The translations under genes were made by a program, and so were the position numbers. The notes under the pieces are model-generated. The model worked only from the letters and a program-made list of their open reading frames with translations. It had not been told where the DNA came from and ran no database searches. 64,000 bases of DNA, taken from JBAOHV01 sp963714875. GTDB taxonomy: Bacteria; Actinomycetota; Acidimicrobiia; Acidimicrobiales; Microtrichaceae. The stretch is taken from positions 333,427 to 397,426 of the forward strand of contig CAVQQI010000008.1 in the NCBI GenBank assembly GCA_963714875.1, given 5' to 3'. Of the stretch, positions 31,221 through 40,436 are shown one piece after another. Every line of letters begins with the position of its first letter. Position 1 is the first letter of the stretch.

Positions 31221-31249
31221 TTGGTCGGACAGTGACCCGCTGCTAGTCT
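31221..31249 (+). promoter_or_regulatory. Candidate promoter between rpsJ and rplC
   Basis: TTGGTC (31221-31226), a 17-base spacer and TAGTCT (31244-31249) lie 31 bases after the rpsJ stop. They would give a leader of nearly 290 bases before rplC. Confidence 0.5.
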
Positions 31250-31425
31250 CTCCCGGTCGTCACGAGCGTTCGTTCGCACGTGAGATTCACTCCCCGTCGC
31301 AGCATCCACCGGCTGCCCTGTTCAGGGCCCCGGAGACGCTGTGCCACGAGGCTTCGTATCAATCGACGTCCGTGTAGGCCGGTCCGACTCGTTCGGATCG
31401 GAACCGCCCGGCACAACCGAGACGC

Positions 31426-31454
31426 CGCTCCGCCAGGCCCGCCTGTGCGGAGCG
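31426..31454 (+). promoter_or_regulatory. Long hairpin in the rplC leader
   Basis: CGCTCCGC then CAGGC pairs with GCCTG then GCGGAGCG around a CC loop, with one bulged T: 13 bp in all. It lies in the 352-base gap rpsJ-rplC (31191-31542), which I see no gene in. A smaller hairpin, TCCGA-CTCGT-TCGGA, lies about 40 bases upstream. This may be an attenuator or a ribosomal protein binding site controlling rplC onward; that role is inferred from position. Confidence 0.4.
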
Positions 31455-31542
31455 CTCGCGTGAGCGGCACTTCCGCACGATGGTCCCCCGGGGCCGGCAG
31501 GTGGGGGGATCCGTCGGAACCACGCCAAAGGACAGAGCCACC

Positions 31543-32205
31543 ATGGCGAAGAAAGCAATCGTAGGAGAGAAGCTGGGGATGACCCAGGTGTGGGACGACG
31601 CCAACAACGTCGTGCCCGTCACCGTGCTGCGCGTCACGCCGGCAAGGGTCGTCCAGCTCCGTACACCGGAGCGCGACGGGTACAGCGCGCTCCAGGTGAC
31701 GTACGGCAACAAGGACGCACGCAAGCTGACCAAGCCGCTCGCCGGCCAGTACGCAGCCGCAGGGGTCGACCCCGGCGTCAGGCTCGTCGAGCTCCGTCTC
31801 GATGACGTCGGCGAGTACCAGGTCGGCCAGGAGCTCGCCGCCGACCTGTTCGCCGCCGGCGAGCAGGTCGACGTGACCGCGGTCAGCAAGGGCAAGGGCT
31901 TCGCCGGCGTCATGAAGCGCCACGGATTCGCCGGCGCACCGGCGTCCCACGGCGCCCACCGGGTGCACCGCAAGCCCGGCGCCATCGGCCAGTGCGCCAC
32001 ACCGTCCCGGGTCTTCAAGGGCATGAGGATGGCCGGCCGCATGGGCTCGGAGCAGGTCACCACCCTGAACCTGGAAGTGGTCAGCGCCGATGTCGAGCGT
32101 GGCCTGGTGCTCGTCAAGGGTTCGGTGCCCGGCCCCCGCGGGGGCGTCGTGATCATTCGCAACGCGGTCAAGGCCCGCGCTGCTGCCAAGGGAGGTGCGG
32201 CCTGA
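31543..32205 (+). CDS. rplC: Ribosomal protein L3
   Basis: 220 residues from ATG 31543, with AAAGGA ten bases upstream. MAKKAIVGEKLGMTQVWDD, VSKGKGFAGVMKRHGF and GRMGSEQVTTLNLEVV are family signatures; the central Trp-like finger near the peptidyl transferase centre is in the region GAHRVHRKPGAIG. It begins the tightly coupled S10-spc run: the stop overlaps the rplD start by one base. Confidence 0.98.
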   Translation: MAKKAIVGEKLGMTQVWDDANNVVPVTVLRVTPARVVQLRTPERDGYSALQVTYGNKDARKLTKPLAGQYAAAGVDPGVRLVELRLDDVGEYQVGQELAADLFAAGEQVDVTAVSKGKGFAGVMKRHGFAGAPASHGAHRVHRKPGAIGQCATPSRVFKGMRMAGRMGSEQVTTLNLEVVSADVERGLVLVKGSVPGPRGGVVIIRNAVKARAAAKGGAA

Positions 32206-32846
32206 TGCCGTCCGTGAAGGTCCACTCCCGTTCCGGCGCCGAGCAGGGTCAGGTCGAGCTGTCCGACTCCGTGTTCGGCATCGAGCCGAACGTGCCGGTC
32301 ATGCACCAGGTGGTCGTCGCCCAGCTGGCCGCCAAGCGGGCAGGTACGCAGTCCACGAAGACCCGCTCCGAGGTGCGCGGCGGCGGCGCCAAGCCGTGGA
32401 AGCAGAAGGGCACGGGTCGAGCCCGGGCCGGCACCATCCGTGCGCCGCAGTGGCGCGGCGGTGGCGTCGCGCTGGGTCCCAAGCCCCGCAAGTACGACCA
32501 GAAGACCCCCAAGAAGATGAAGCGACTCGCGCTCGCCTCCGCACTGTCGGACCGAGCCGCCGATGACAAGGTCATCGTGGTCGGCCAGTGGGACTTCGAC
32601 GTCCCCAGCACCAAAGCAGCGGTTGCTGCGCTCGCGGCGCTCGGCGTCACCGGCCGGTCGCTCGTCGTGATCGATCCGGCGGACACCACCGCCCGGCGCA
32701 GCTTCAACAACCTGCCCGAGGTCCACGTGATCGCCCCCGGCGAACTCAACACCTACGACGTGCTCGTGAGCGACTACGTCGTGTTCACCGAGGCCACCCT
32801 GCCGGGAGCGGCGGCCGGGTCCACCGAGAAGGAGGCCGCATCATGA
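32205..32846 (+). CDS. rplD: Ribosomal protein L4
   Basis: 213 residues from ATG 32205 (TGATG overlap with rplC; GGAGGT nine bases upstream). The exit-tunnel loop is KTRSEVRGGGAKPWKQKG followed by GTGRARAGTIRAPQWRGGG. In enterobacteria L4 also represses its own operon; whether this holds here is unknown, though the structured leader before rplC would be the place. It overlaps rplW by 4 bases. Confidence 0.98.
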   Translation: MPSVKVHSRSGAEQGQVELSDSVFGIEPNVPVMHQVVVAQLAAKRAGTQSTKTRSEVRGGGAKPWKQKGTGRARAGTIRAPQWRGGGVALGPKPRKYDQKTPKKMKRLALASALSDRAADDKVIVVGQWDFDVPSTKAAVAALAALGVTGRSLVVIDPADTTARRSFNNLPEVHVIAPGELNTYDVLVSDYVVFTEATLPGAAAGSTEKEAAS

Positions 32847-33142
32847 AGGATCCCCGCGATGTCATCCTGCGACCGGTGGTGAGCGAGAAGTCCTACGGGC
32901 TCCTCGACACCGGTGTGTACACCTTCGAGGTCGCCCCCGGCGCATCCAAGCCGGAGATCCGCGACGCCGTCCAGGCCATCTGGCCCGGCGTCAAGGTCAC
33001 CAGCGTGAACACGCTCAACCGCAAGGGCAAGCGCAAGCGCAACCGCCGCCAGCCCACCTTCGGCAGCCGGCCAGACGTCAAGCGCGCCATCATCACCCTG
33101 TCGGGTGAGGGTGATCAGATCGACCTGTTCGAGGTGAAGTGA
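32843..33142 (+). CDS. rplW: Ribosomal protein L23
   Basis: 99 residues from ATG 32843, overlapping the L4 stop (ATGA) behind AAGGAGG. DVILRPVVSEKSYGLLD and the basic loop NRKGKRKRNRR are typical. L23 sits at the tunnel exit and docks trigger factor and SRP. rplB starts one base after the stop. Confidence 0.97.
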   Translation: MKDPRDVILRPVVSEKSYGLLDTGVYTFEVAPGASKPEIRDAVQAIWPGVKVTSVNTLNRKGKRKRNRRQPTFGSRPDVKRAIITLSGEGDQIDLFEVK

Positions 33143-33143
33143 C

Positions 33144-33981
<838 letters not shown>

Positions 33982-33998
33982 TCTGAGCGAGGAATCTG

Positions 33999-34283
33999 AT
34001 GCCACGCAGCCTCAAGAAGGGCCCCTTCGTCGATGACCACCTGCTCAAGAAGGTGGACGTCCTCAACGAGCAGGGCCAGAAGACCGTCATCAAGACCTGG
34101 TCGCGCCGTTCCACGATCATCCCCGACATGATCGGCCACACGATCGCGGTGCACGACGGCCGCAAGCACGTCCCGGTGTACGTCACCGAGGCCATGGTCG
34201 GACACAAGCTGGGCGAGTTCGCCCCCACCCGGACCTTCAAGTTCCACGCCGGGCAGGAAAAGGGCGCGAAGGGACGTCGGTGA
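33999..34283 (+). CDS. rpsS: Ribosomal protein S19
   Basis: 94 residues. MPRSLKKGPFVDDHLLKK, RRSTIIPDMIGHTIAVHDG and GHKLGEFAPTRTF are canonical. A 30S head protein near the A-site finger. The stop shares one base with the rplV ATG (TGATG). Confidence 0.98.
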   Translation: MPRSLKKGPFVDDHLLKKVDVLNEQGQKTVIKTWSRRSTIIPDMIGHTIAVHDGRKHVPVYVTEAMVGHKLGEFAPTRTFKFHAGQEKGAKGRR

Positions 34284-34999
34284 TGGCAACGATCACACGC
34301 GACGAGCGCAAGACGAACGAGCGACCCGGTGTACGGGCGCAGCACCGTCACGCCCGCTTCTCGGCCTACAAGGCCCGTGAGGTGCTCAACCTCATCCGCG
34401 GCAAGTCCGTCATGGAAGCCCGCACCATCCTCGAGTTCTGCAACCGTGAGGCTGCCGAGGTCGTCATGAAGGTGCTGGACTCCGCTGTGGCGAACGCCGG
34501 CAACAACAACGACATCCCGCCGGACGAGTTGTTCGTCGCAGCGTGCTACGCCGACGAAGGTCCCACGATGAAGCGGTGGCGCCCCCGGGCACGTGGTCGT
34601 GCGACCCGCATCCGCAAGCGCACCTGTCACATCACGGTGATCGTCGGGCGCTACGACCGGGACGAGCTCGACCGGATGCGTGAGCGTCTGGCCAGCAAGG
34701 GCCGCACCACGGCCGACCCCAGCGCCGCGCGCGCTCGGCGCGTCGCCCGCAGCCGCGCCGGCGCCGCGACCACCGACGACGAGTCGGTCGACGAGGCGGC
34801 GACAGCGGCCGAGGCCGAGGAGGCCATCGTCGACGAGCTGGCGACCGAGGCCACGGTGACCGAGGAGTTCGCCGAGACCGCGACCACCGACGCTGCCGAC
34901 GAGACCGAGGCCGCCGACGAGGCGGAGCACGACGATGCCGACACCGCTGAGGCAGTCGCCGAAGCGACCGACGCCGAGACCGACAAGAAGGACGACTGA
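34283..34999 (+). CDS. rplV: Ribosomal protein L22 with long acidic tail
   Basis: 238 residues from ATG 34283; a GTG three bases earlier is possible. The core has ARFSAYKAREVLNLIRGKSV, DSAVANAGNN, and the tunnel-lining hairpin with KRWRPRARGRATRIRKRTCH. A usual L22 ends near residue 115-150. Here about 85-100 further residues, rich in Ala, Asp, Glu and Thr, form an acidic, probably disordered tail. The tail has one frame and normal codon use, so it is not an artefact of an indel. It overlaps rpsC by one base. Confidence 0.97.
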   Translation: MATITRDERKTNERPGVRAQHRHARFSAYKAREVLNLIRGKSVMEARTILEFCNREAAEVVMKVLDSAVANAGNNNDIPPDELFVAACYADEGPTMKRWRPRARGRATRIRKRTCHITVIVGRYDRDELDRMRERLASKGRTTADPSAARARRVARSRAGAATTDDESVDEAATAAEAEEAIVDELATEATVTEEFAETATTDAADETEAADEAEHDDADTAEAVAEATDAETDKKDD

Positions 35000-35966
35000 T
35001 GGGCCAGAAGGTCAATCCCTACGGCTTCCGCCTCGGTGTCACGACCGACTGGAAGTCCCGCTGGTTCGCCACCCGTGAGGAGTACGTCGACTACCTCATC
35101 GAGGACTGGAAGATCCGCGACTACCTCATGAACAAGCTCCCGAACGCGGCGATCAGCCGTGTCGACATCGAGCGGACCCGGGACCGGTTGCGCATCGATG
35201 TGCACACCGCCCGCCCCGGCATCGTGATCGGTCGGCGAGGCGCCCAGGCCGACGAGCTGCGCGCGGACCTCACGAAGATGACGGGCAATCCCAAGGTCCA
35301 GCTCAACATCCAGGAGATCAAGCAGCCCGAGCTCGACGCCGCGCTGATCGCCCAGGGGACCGCCGACCAGCTGGCCAACCGGGTCGCGTTCCGGCGGGCC
35401 ATGAAGCGTGCGGTGCAGAACGCCCAGAAGGCTGGTGCGCTCGGCATCCGCGTGCAGTGCTCGGGTCGCCTCGGCGGCTCGGAGATGGCCCGCACGGAGT
35501 GGTACCGCGAGGGTCGGGTGCCGCTGCACACGCTCCGCGCCGACATCGACTACGGCTTCCGTGAGGCCAAGACCAGCTACGGCCGTATCGGCGTGAAGGT
35601 CTGGATCTACAAGGGCGACATCCTGCCCTACAAGAGCACCGACGAGCAGAAGATCGCCAAGGAAGCTGCGATGGCGGTCGGCGACACGGCCGGCACGGAG
35701 CGTCCCCGGGTGGTGTCCACCCGTCCGGCCGCCCCGGCTCCCGCCGCAGCCTGCTCCTGCTGCACCTGCTGCGGCCCCCGAGGCTGCGGCACCCGAGGCC
35801 GCGACGGCCCCTGCTGGCGGCGCCGGAGGCCGAAGAGGAGATCAAGCCCCTCATCGGTGAGGCTGATCCCGAGTTCGAGCGCCTGCTCGCCGAGGAGGAG
35901 GAGATCGAACGCTCCACCCGCGAGCACCACGAGACTCCCCACTTCCGCCCCGGGGACGGTGACTGA
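34999..35966 (+). CDS. rpsC: Ribosomal protein S3, two one-base frame breaks in the tail
   Basis: The first 245 residues are normal: MGQKVNPYGFRLG, the KH domain with ARPGIVIGRRGAQADELR, and ARTEWYREGRVPLHTLRADI. After RPAAPAPAA the frame turns to Cys/Arg nonsense. Reading +1 from about 35750 gives PAPAAPAAAPEAAAPEAAT, and +1 again from about 35825 gives EAEEEIKPLIGEADPEF to a stop at 35966, two bases before rplP. Two extra bases explain this; corrected length is about 321. The tail is Ala/Pro/Glu-rich and acidic, like those of L10 and L22. S3 helps form the mRNA entry channel. Confidence 0.93.
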
Positions 35967-35968
35967 TC

Positions 35969-36385
35969 ATGTTGATGCCCAAGAAGGTCAAGCACCGCAA
36001 GACCCATCGTGGTCGCACCACCGGCAACGCGAAGGGCGCCACCGAGCTGAACCACGGCCAGTACGGCATCCAGGCGTTGGAGCCCGGGTGGATCACCGCT
36101 CGCCAGATCGAGGCGTCTCGTATCGCCATGACCCGCCACATCAAGCGTGGCGGCAAGGTCTGGATCAACGTGTTCCCCGACAAGCCGGTCACCCAGAAGC
36201 CCGCCGAGACCCGCATGGGTTCGGGCAAGGGCAACCCGGAGCGATGGGTGGCCGTCGTCCGTCCCGGACGTGTGCTGTTCGAGCTCACCTACCCCGACGA
36301 GGCAACCGCTCGTGGGGCACTGAACCGGGCGATCCAGAAGCTGCCGATCAAGGCTCGAATCATCAGCAGGGAGGAGTCGTTCTGA
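35969..36385 (+). CDS. rplP: Ribosomal protein L16
   Basis: 138 residues. MPKKVKHRKTHRGRTTGNAK, MTRHIKRGGKVWINVFPDKP and RMGSGKGNPERWVAVV are standard; the Arg of the KPAETRMGSGKG loop is the one that can be hydroxylated. L16 contacts the tRNA acceptor arms near the peptidyl transferase centre. The stop shares one base with rpmC. Confidence 0.98.
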   Translation: MLMPKKVKHRKTHRGRTTGNAKGATELNHGQYGIQALEPGWITARQIEASRIAMTRHIKRGGKVWINVFPDKPVTQKPAETRMGSGKGNPERWVAVVRPGRVLFELTYPDEATARGALNRAIQKLPIKARIISREESF

Positions 36386-36606
36386 TGGCCAAGCTCGTAG
36401 CACGAGACCTGGGCGACACCGAGCTCATCAACCGGATCGGCGAGGAGAAGGACCGGCTGTTCAAGCTGAGGTTCCAGCTCGCGACGGGCCAGCTCGAGAA
36501 CTTCTCCCGGCTCTCCCAGACCAAGAGGGACATCGCACGGCTCACCACCGAGCTCCGTGCCCGTGAGATCGCAGCGGCTGAAGCCGCTGCAGGAGGTGAG
36601 GCGTGA
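36385..36606 (+). CDS. rpmC: Ribosomal protein L29
   Basis: 73 residues from ATG 36385, too deep inside a longer frame to be called by length alone. The helical-hairpin core LFKLRFQLATGQLENFSRL and KRDIARLTTELRARE is clear, followed by a short Ala/Glu end. It sits at the exit-tunnel rim next to L23. The GGAGGAG site overlaps the end of rplP. Confidence 0.96.
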   Translation: MAKLVARDLGDTELINRIGEEKDRLFKLRFQLATGQLENFSRLSQTKRDIARLTTELRAREIAAAEAAAGGEA

Positions 36607-36884
36607 TGAGCGAGACCGCTCCGACGACGCCGGAACGCAGCGCCCGCAAGGTGCGTGAGGGAATCGTCACCTCTGACAAGATGGACCGTACCGCCGTGGT
36701 GACGGTCACCGAGCGGGTGCGTCACACCCGCTACAACAAGACCGTCCAGCGGGCGAAGAAGCTCTACGTGCACGACGAGACCAACGATCTCCACGACGGT
36801 GATCGGGTCCGCGTCATGGAGACCCGGCCGACGTCGAAGCTGAAGCGCTGGCGTGTGGTCGAGGTCCTGGAGCGTGCACGATGA
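36606..36884 (+). CDS. rpsQ: Ribosomal protein S17
   Basis: 92 residues from ATG 36606 (GTG 36603 is also in frame), with AGGAGG upstream. REGIVTSDKMDRTAVVTVTE and YNKTVQRAKKLYVHDETND are the OB-fold signature. It binds 16S rRNA early in assembly. Its stop overlaps rplN by 4 bases. Confidence 0.97.
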   Translation: MSETAPTTPERSARKVREGIVTSDKMDRTAVVTVTERVRHTRYNKTVQRAKKLYVHDETNDLHDGDRVRVMETRPTSKLKRWRVVEVLERAR

Positions 36885-37249
36885 TCCAGCAGGAGACCCG
36901 ACTCCGGGTGGCCGACAACTCCGGGGCACGAGAGGTGCTCGTGATCAAGGTGTTGGGCGGCTCCAAGCGACGCTACGCGACGATCGGCGACGTCATCGTT
37001 GCCACCGTCAAGGATGCGCTCCCGGGCGCGGCGGTCAAGAAGGGCGAGGTCGTCCGGTGTGTGATCGTGCGTGTCAAGAAGGAGCGCCGCCGTGCTGACG
37101 GCAGCTACATCCGTTTCGACGAGAACGCAGCAGTGCTCATCAACGAGCAGCGTCAGCCGCGAGGCACCCGCATCTTCGGCCCGGTCGGTCGTGAGCTGCG
37201 TGAGAAGAAGTTCATGCGCATCGTCTCGCTCGCTCCGGAGGTGATCTGA
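36881..37249 (+). CDS. rplN: Ribosomal protein L14
   Basis: 122 residues, exact family length. MIQQETRLRVADNSGAREVL, VKDALPGAAVKKGEVVRCVI and RGTRIFGPVGRELRE are canonical. It contacts L19 and 16S rRNA in an intersubunit bridge. Overlaps rpsQ by 4 bases. Confidence 0.98.
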   Translation: MIQQETRLRVADNSGAREVLVIKVLGGSKRRYATIGDVIVATVKDALPGAAVKKGEVVRCVIVRVKKERRRADGSYIRFDENAAVLINEQRQPRGTRIFGPVGRELREKKFMRIVSLAPEVI

Positions 37250-37250
37250 G

Positions 37251-37556
37251 ATGAAGATCCGAAAGGGTGACCACGTCCGTGTGCTCACGGGGAAGTTCCG
37301 TGGCAAGGAAGGTGAGGTCATGTCGGTCATGCCGAAGACCAACAAGGTGATCATCGACGGCGTGAACGTCGCCAAGCGGCACCAGAAGCCGACCCGTGCC
37401 ATGCAGCAGGGCGGGATCATCGACAAGGCGATGCCGATCGATGCGTCCAACGTGGCGCTGATCGACTCGGACGGGTCCACCACTCGTGTGGGCTACCGGA
37501 TCGACGACGACGGAACGAAGTCCCGTATCGCACGCGGCAGCGGAGGTGTGCTGTGA
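37251..37556 (+). CDS. rplX: Ribosomal protein L24
   Basis: 101 residues with the KOW motif KIRKGDHVRVLTGKFRGKEG at the N-terminus and GVNVAKRHQKP. L24 starts 50S assembly. The start is one base after the rplN stop; the stop overlaps the rplE GTG by 4 bases. Confidence 0.97.
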   Translation: MKIRKGDHVRVLTGKFRGKEGEVMSVMPKTNKVIIDGVNVAKRHQKPTRAMQQGGIIDKAMPIDASNVALIDSDGSTTRVGYRIDDDGTKSRIARGSGGVL

Positions 37557-38119
37557 GTTCGACGAGCACCGTGCCCCGCCTGAAGGCCAAGTACAACGAG
37601 GAGATCCGCGACCAGCTCCGCTCGACACTGGAGCTCGGCAACGTCATGGAGGTGCCCCGCCTCGAGAAGATCGTGGTCAACGTGGGCGCCGGTGCAGCGG
37701 TCGACAACAAGGGCCTGCTGGAGAAGATCGTCGCCGACCTGACCGTCATCTGCGGTCAGAAGCCGGTGATCACCAAGGCCAAGAAGTCGATCGCCGGCTT
37801 CAAGCTCCGTGAGGGCAACGCGATCGGTGTGAAGGTCACGCTGCGCGGGGACCAGATGTGGGAGTTCTTCGATCGCCTGGTCACCCTGGCGATCCCCCGC
37901 ATCCGGGACTTCCGTGGGTTGCCGACCAAGAGCTTCGACGGACGTGGCAACTACACGTTCGGCGTGACCGAGCAGCTGATCTTCCCGGAGATCGATTACG
38001 ACAAGGTCGATGCCTCCCGAGGCATGGACATCACGATTGTGACAACCGCCCGGACCGATGCTGAAGGCAGAGCACTGCTCGATGGCTTCAGCTTCCCGTT
38101 CCGACGTGAAGGGGTGTGA
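37553..38119 (+). CDS. rplE: Ribosomal protein L5
   Basis: 188 residues from GTG 37553 (GTGA overlap with rplX). PRLKAKYNEEIRDQL, RLEKIVVNVGAGAA, GQKPVITKAKKSIAGFKLRE and the P-site loop are standard. It binds 5S rRNA in the central protuberance. Confidence 0.98.
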   Translation: MSSTSTVPRLKAKYNEEIRDQLRSTLELGNVMEVPRLEKIVVNVGAGAAVDNKGLLEKIVADLTVICGQKPVITKAKKSIAGFKLREGNAIGVKVTLRGDQMWEFFDRLVTLAIPRIRDFRGLPTKSFDGRGNYTFGVTEQLIFPEIDYDKVDASRGMDITIVTTARTDAEGRALLDGFSFPFRREGV

Positions 38120-38122
38120 CCC

Positions 38123-38308
38123 ATGGCGACCGAGGCTCTGAAGCAGAAGCAGCAGCGCAAGCCGAAGTTCAAGGTTCGTGGATATACGCGGTGCAAGCGC
38201 TGCGGACGTCCACGTTCGGTGTACCGCAAGTTCGGTCTGTGCCGGATCTGCCTCCGGGAGCTCGCCCACGCCGGCGAGATCCCAGGTGTGACCAAGGCCA
38301 GTTGGTGA
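38123..38308 (+). CDS. rpsZ: Ribosomal protein S14, zinc-binding type Z
   Basis: 61 residues. Two Cys pairs, CKRC and CRIC (in YTRCKRCGRPRSVYRKFGLC and RICLREL), form a zinc ribbon, which marks the short C+ type. This is the housekeeping form in Gram-positives; zinc-free copies, when present, lie elsewhere in zinc-regulated operons. It starts three bases after rplE. Confidence 0.97.
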   Translation: MATEALKQKQQRKPKFKVRGYTRCKRCGRPRSVYRKFGLCRICLRELAHAGEIPGVTKASW

Positions 38309-38324
38309 GAGGAGGGTTGAGAAA

Positions 38325-38729
38325 ATGACGATGACAGATCCCATCGCTGACATGCTCACCCGTCTCCGCAACGCCAACGTGGCGATGCACGACGAGGTGC
38401 TCATGCCGGCTTCGAAGCAGAAGGAAGCGCTCGCCGGTGTGCTCGTGAAGGAGGGCTACATCGTTGGCTACTCCGTCGCGGACAACACCAAGGGCCCGGG
38501 ACGCATCCTGAAGGTCGACATGAAGTACTCGCCCGAACGGCGTCGGGTCATCTCCGGCATCCGCAGGGTGTCCAAGCCGGGCCTGCGGGTCTACCGCAAG
38601 CACAACGAGGTCGAACGTGTCCTCGGTGGTCTCGGCGTCGCCATCCTGTCCACGAGCAACGGACTCATGACCGACCGCGAGGCTCGCCGCCGCCGTGTCG
38701 GTGGTGAAGTCCTCTGCCACGTCTGGTGA
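38325..38729 (+). CDS. rpsH: Ribosomal protein S8
   Basis: 134 residues from ATG 38325, with GAGGAGG eight bases upstream; ATG 38331 is an alternative that gives the common MTDPIADMLTRLRNA start. VLVKEGYI and the C-terminal GGVAILSTSNGLMTDREAR-like segment (LGVAILSTSNGLMTDREARR) are typical. In E. coli S8 also represses the spc operon. Confidence 0.98.
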   Translation: MTMTDPIADMLTRLRNANVAMHDEVLMPASKQKEALAGVLVKEGYIVGYSVADNTKGPGRILKVDMKYSPERRRVISGIRRVSKPGLRVYRKHNEVERVLGGLGVAILSTSNGLMTDREARRRRVGGEVLCHVW

Positions 38730-38741
38730 GGGGGAAGTTCC

Positions 38742-39281
38742 ATGTCACGCATCGGTAAGGAGCCCATTCCCGTTCCTGGTGGAGTGGACGTCCAGATCAG
38801 CGGTCGCTCCGTGCAGGTCAAGGGTCCCAAGGGACACCTGTCCCGCGAGTTGTCGGAGCTCGTCAGCATCTCCGCCGAGGGCGACACGCTCCAGGTGGAG
38901 CGGGTCGACGACTCGCGCGAGGCACGTGCCATGCACGGACTCATGCGCTCGCTCGTCTCGAACATGATCATCGGGGTGACCGACGGCTTCCGCAAGGAGC
39001 TCGACATCGTGGGCGTCGGCTACCGCGCCGCTGCGAAGGGCTCGAACGCGTTGGAGTTGGCGCTCGGGTTCTCCCATCCCGTGAGCGTCACCGCCCCCGA
39101 GGGCATCGAGTTCGTCGTTCCCCAGCCCACCCGCATCGAGGTGCACGGGATCGACAAGCAGTTGGTCGGCCAGGTGGCCGCGGACATCAGGGCCTGGCGC
39201 AAGCCGGAGCCGTACAAGGGCAAGGGCGTGCGCTACGTCGGCGAACACGTCCGCCGCAAGGCCGGCAAGGCCGGCAAGTGA
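38742..39281 (+). CDS. rplF: Ribosomal protein L6
   Basis: 179 residues. MSRIGKEPIPVPGGVDVQI, VKGPKGHLSRELSE and the C-terminal RAWRKPEPYKGKGVRY are canonical. Near the factor-binding site of the 50S subunit. A 34-base gap leads to rplR. Confidence 0.98.
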   Translation: MSRIGKEPIPVPGGVDVQISGRSVQVKGPKGHLSRELSELVSISAEGDTLQVERVDDSREARAMHGLMRSLVSNMIIGVTDGFRKELDIVGVGYRAAAKGSNALELALGFSHPVSVTAPEGIEFVVPQPTRIEVHGIDKQLVGQVAADIRAWRKPEPYKGKGVRYVGEHVRRKAGKAGK

Positions 39282-39315
39282 TCAGTCGGCAGATCCGACG
39301 AGTGAGGCGACCGCA

Positions 39316-39681
39316 GTGAGCGACAAGTCGAAGAAGAAGCAGGTCGGACGTACGCGCCGGCACGCGCGTGTCCGCAAGAACGTCTCCGGTACCCCGGAAC
39401 GTCCCCGGCTGGCCGTGTTCCGTTCCAACCGTCACGTCGTCGCCCAGGTCATCGATGACCGGGCCGGAGTGACGTTGGCGGCTGCCAGCACCCTCGAAGC
39501 AGATCTGCGTGGCGCGACCACGTCCAACTGCGCAGCCGCCGCTCAGGTGGGGCAGCGGGTGGCCGAGCGTGCCAAGGCCGCCGGTGTGGAGCAAGTTGTG
39601 TTCGACAGAGGTGGCTTCCGCTACCAGGGACGGGTGGCAGCGCTTGCCACGGCCGCCCGAGAAGCAGGACTGGAGTTCTGA
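39316..39681 (+). CDS. rplR: Ribosomal protein L18
   Basis: 121 residues from GTG 39316. VGRTRRHARVRKNVSGTPER, RLAVFRSNRHVVAQVIDD and the end FDRGGFRYQGRVAALATAAR are standard. It binds 5S rRNA with L5. The stop shares one base with rpsE (TGATG). Confidence 0.98.
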   Translation: MSDKSKKKQVGRTRRHARVRKNVSGTPERPRLAVFRSNRHVVAQVIDDRAGVTLAAASTLEADLRGATTSNCAAAAQVGQRVAERAKAAGVEQVVFDRGGFRYQGRVAALATAAREAGLEF

Positions 39682-40253
39682 TGGCACTGAACAAGGACAG
39701 CTCGGACCTGCAGCTGCGCGAGTCACGGGTCATCAACATCAACCGCGTCGCGAAGGTGGTCAAGGGAGGCCGTCGCTTCTCCTTCACCGCGCTCGTGGTG
39801 ATCGGTGACGGCGCCGGTCGTGTGGGCCTGGGTTACGGCAAGGCCAAGGAGGTGCCCCTCGCCATCCAGAAGGGCACCGAGGAGGCACGCAAGAACCTGT
39901 TCACGGTCCCGCTGGCGAGTGGCACGATCATCCATCCCGTCATCGGCGTGATGGGTGCCGGTCGGGTCATGTTGAAGCCCGCAGCGCCCGGTACCGGCGT
40001 CATCGCCGGTGGAGCCGCACGCGCCATCCTCGAAGAGGCAGGCATCCAGGACGTGCTCTGCAAGTCCCTGGGCTCGTCGAACTACATCAACGTCGCCCGG
40101 GCGACCATCGCCGGTCTCGCCGATCTGCGTCGCCCCGACGAGATCGCCAAGCTGCGCGGGCTCGACCCCGAGGACTGCATCCCGAAGGGCCTGCTCAAGG
40201 CCTACCAGGAGTCCGAGCGTGGGCCGGCTCCCGAGCCCTTCGAGGTGGCCTGA
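39681..40253 (+). CDS. rpsE: Ribosomal protein S5
   Basis: 190 residues. RVININRVAKVVKGGRRFSF, GYGKAKEVPLAIQKGTEEAR, and LEEAGIQDVLCKSLGSSN are family marks. The VKGGRRFSF loop is the spectinomycin-related site and looks wild type. Overlaps rpmD by one base. Confidence 0.98.
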   Translation: MALNKDSSDLQLRESRVININRVAKVVKGGRRFSFTALVVIGDGAGRVGLGYGKAKEVPLAIQKGTEEARKNLFTVPLASGTIIHPVIGVMGAGRVMLKPAAPGTGVIAGGAARAILEEAGIQDVLCKSLGSSNYINVARATIAGLADLRRPDEIAKLRGLDPEDCIPKGLLKAYQESERGPAPEPFEVA

Positions 40254-40435
40254 TGGCTCAGCTCCAGGTCACCCAGACAGGCTCCGCCATCGGCACCAAG
40301 CCCAAGCAGCGCGGCACGCTGCGGGCTCTCGGTCTGCGTCGCATCGGCATGACCAACACGTTGCCGGACACACCTGACGTTCGCGGGCAGATCGCCAAGG
40401 TCCCGCACCTCGTCAGCGTCGAGGAGGTCGACTGA
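40253..40435 (+). CDS. rpmD: Ribosomal protein L30
   Basis: 60 residues: LQVTQTGSAIGTKPKQRGTL, RALGLRRIGMTNTLPDTPDV and RGQIAKVPHLVSVEEV. Complete and typical; one base after it rplO begins. Confidence 0.97.
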   Translation: MAQLQVTQTGSAIGTKPKQRGTLRALGLRRIGMTNTLPDTPDVRGQIAKVPHLVSVEEVD

Positions 40436-40436
40436 G

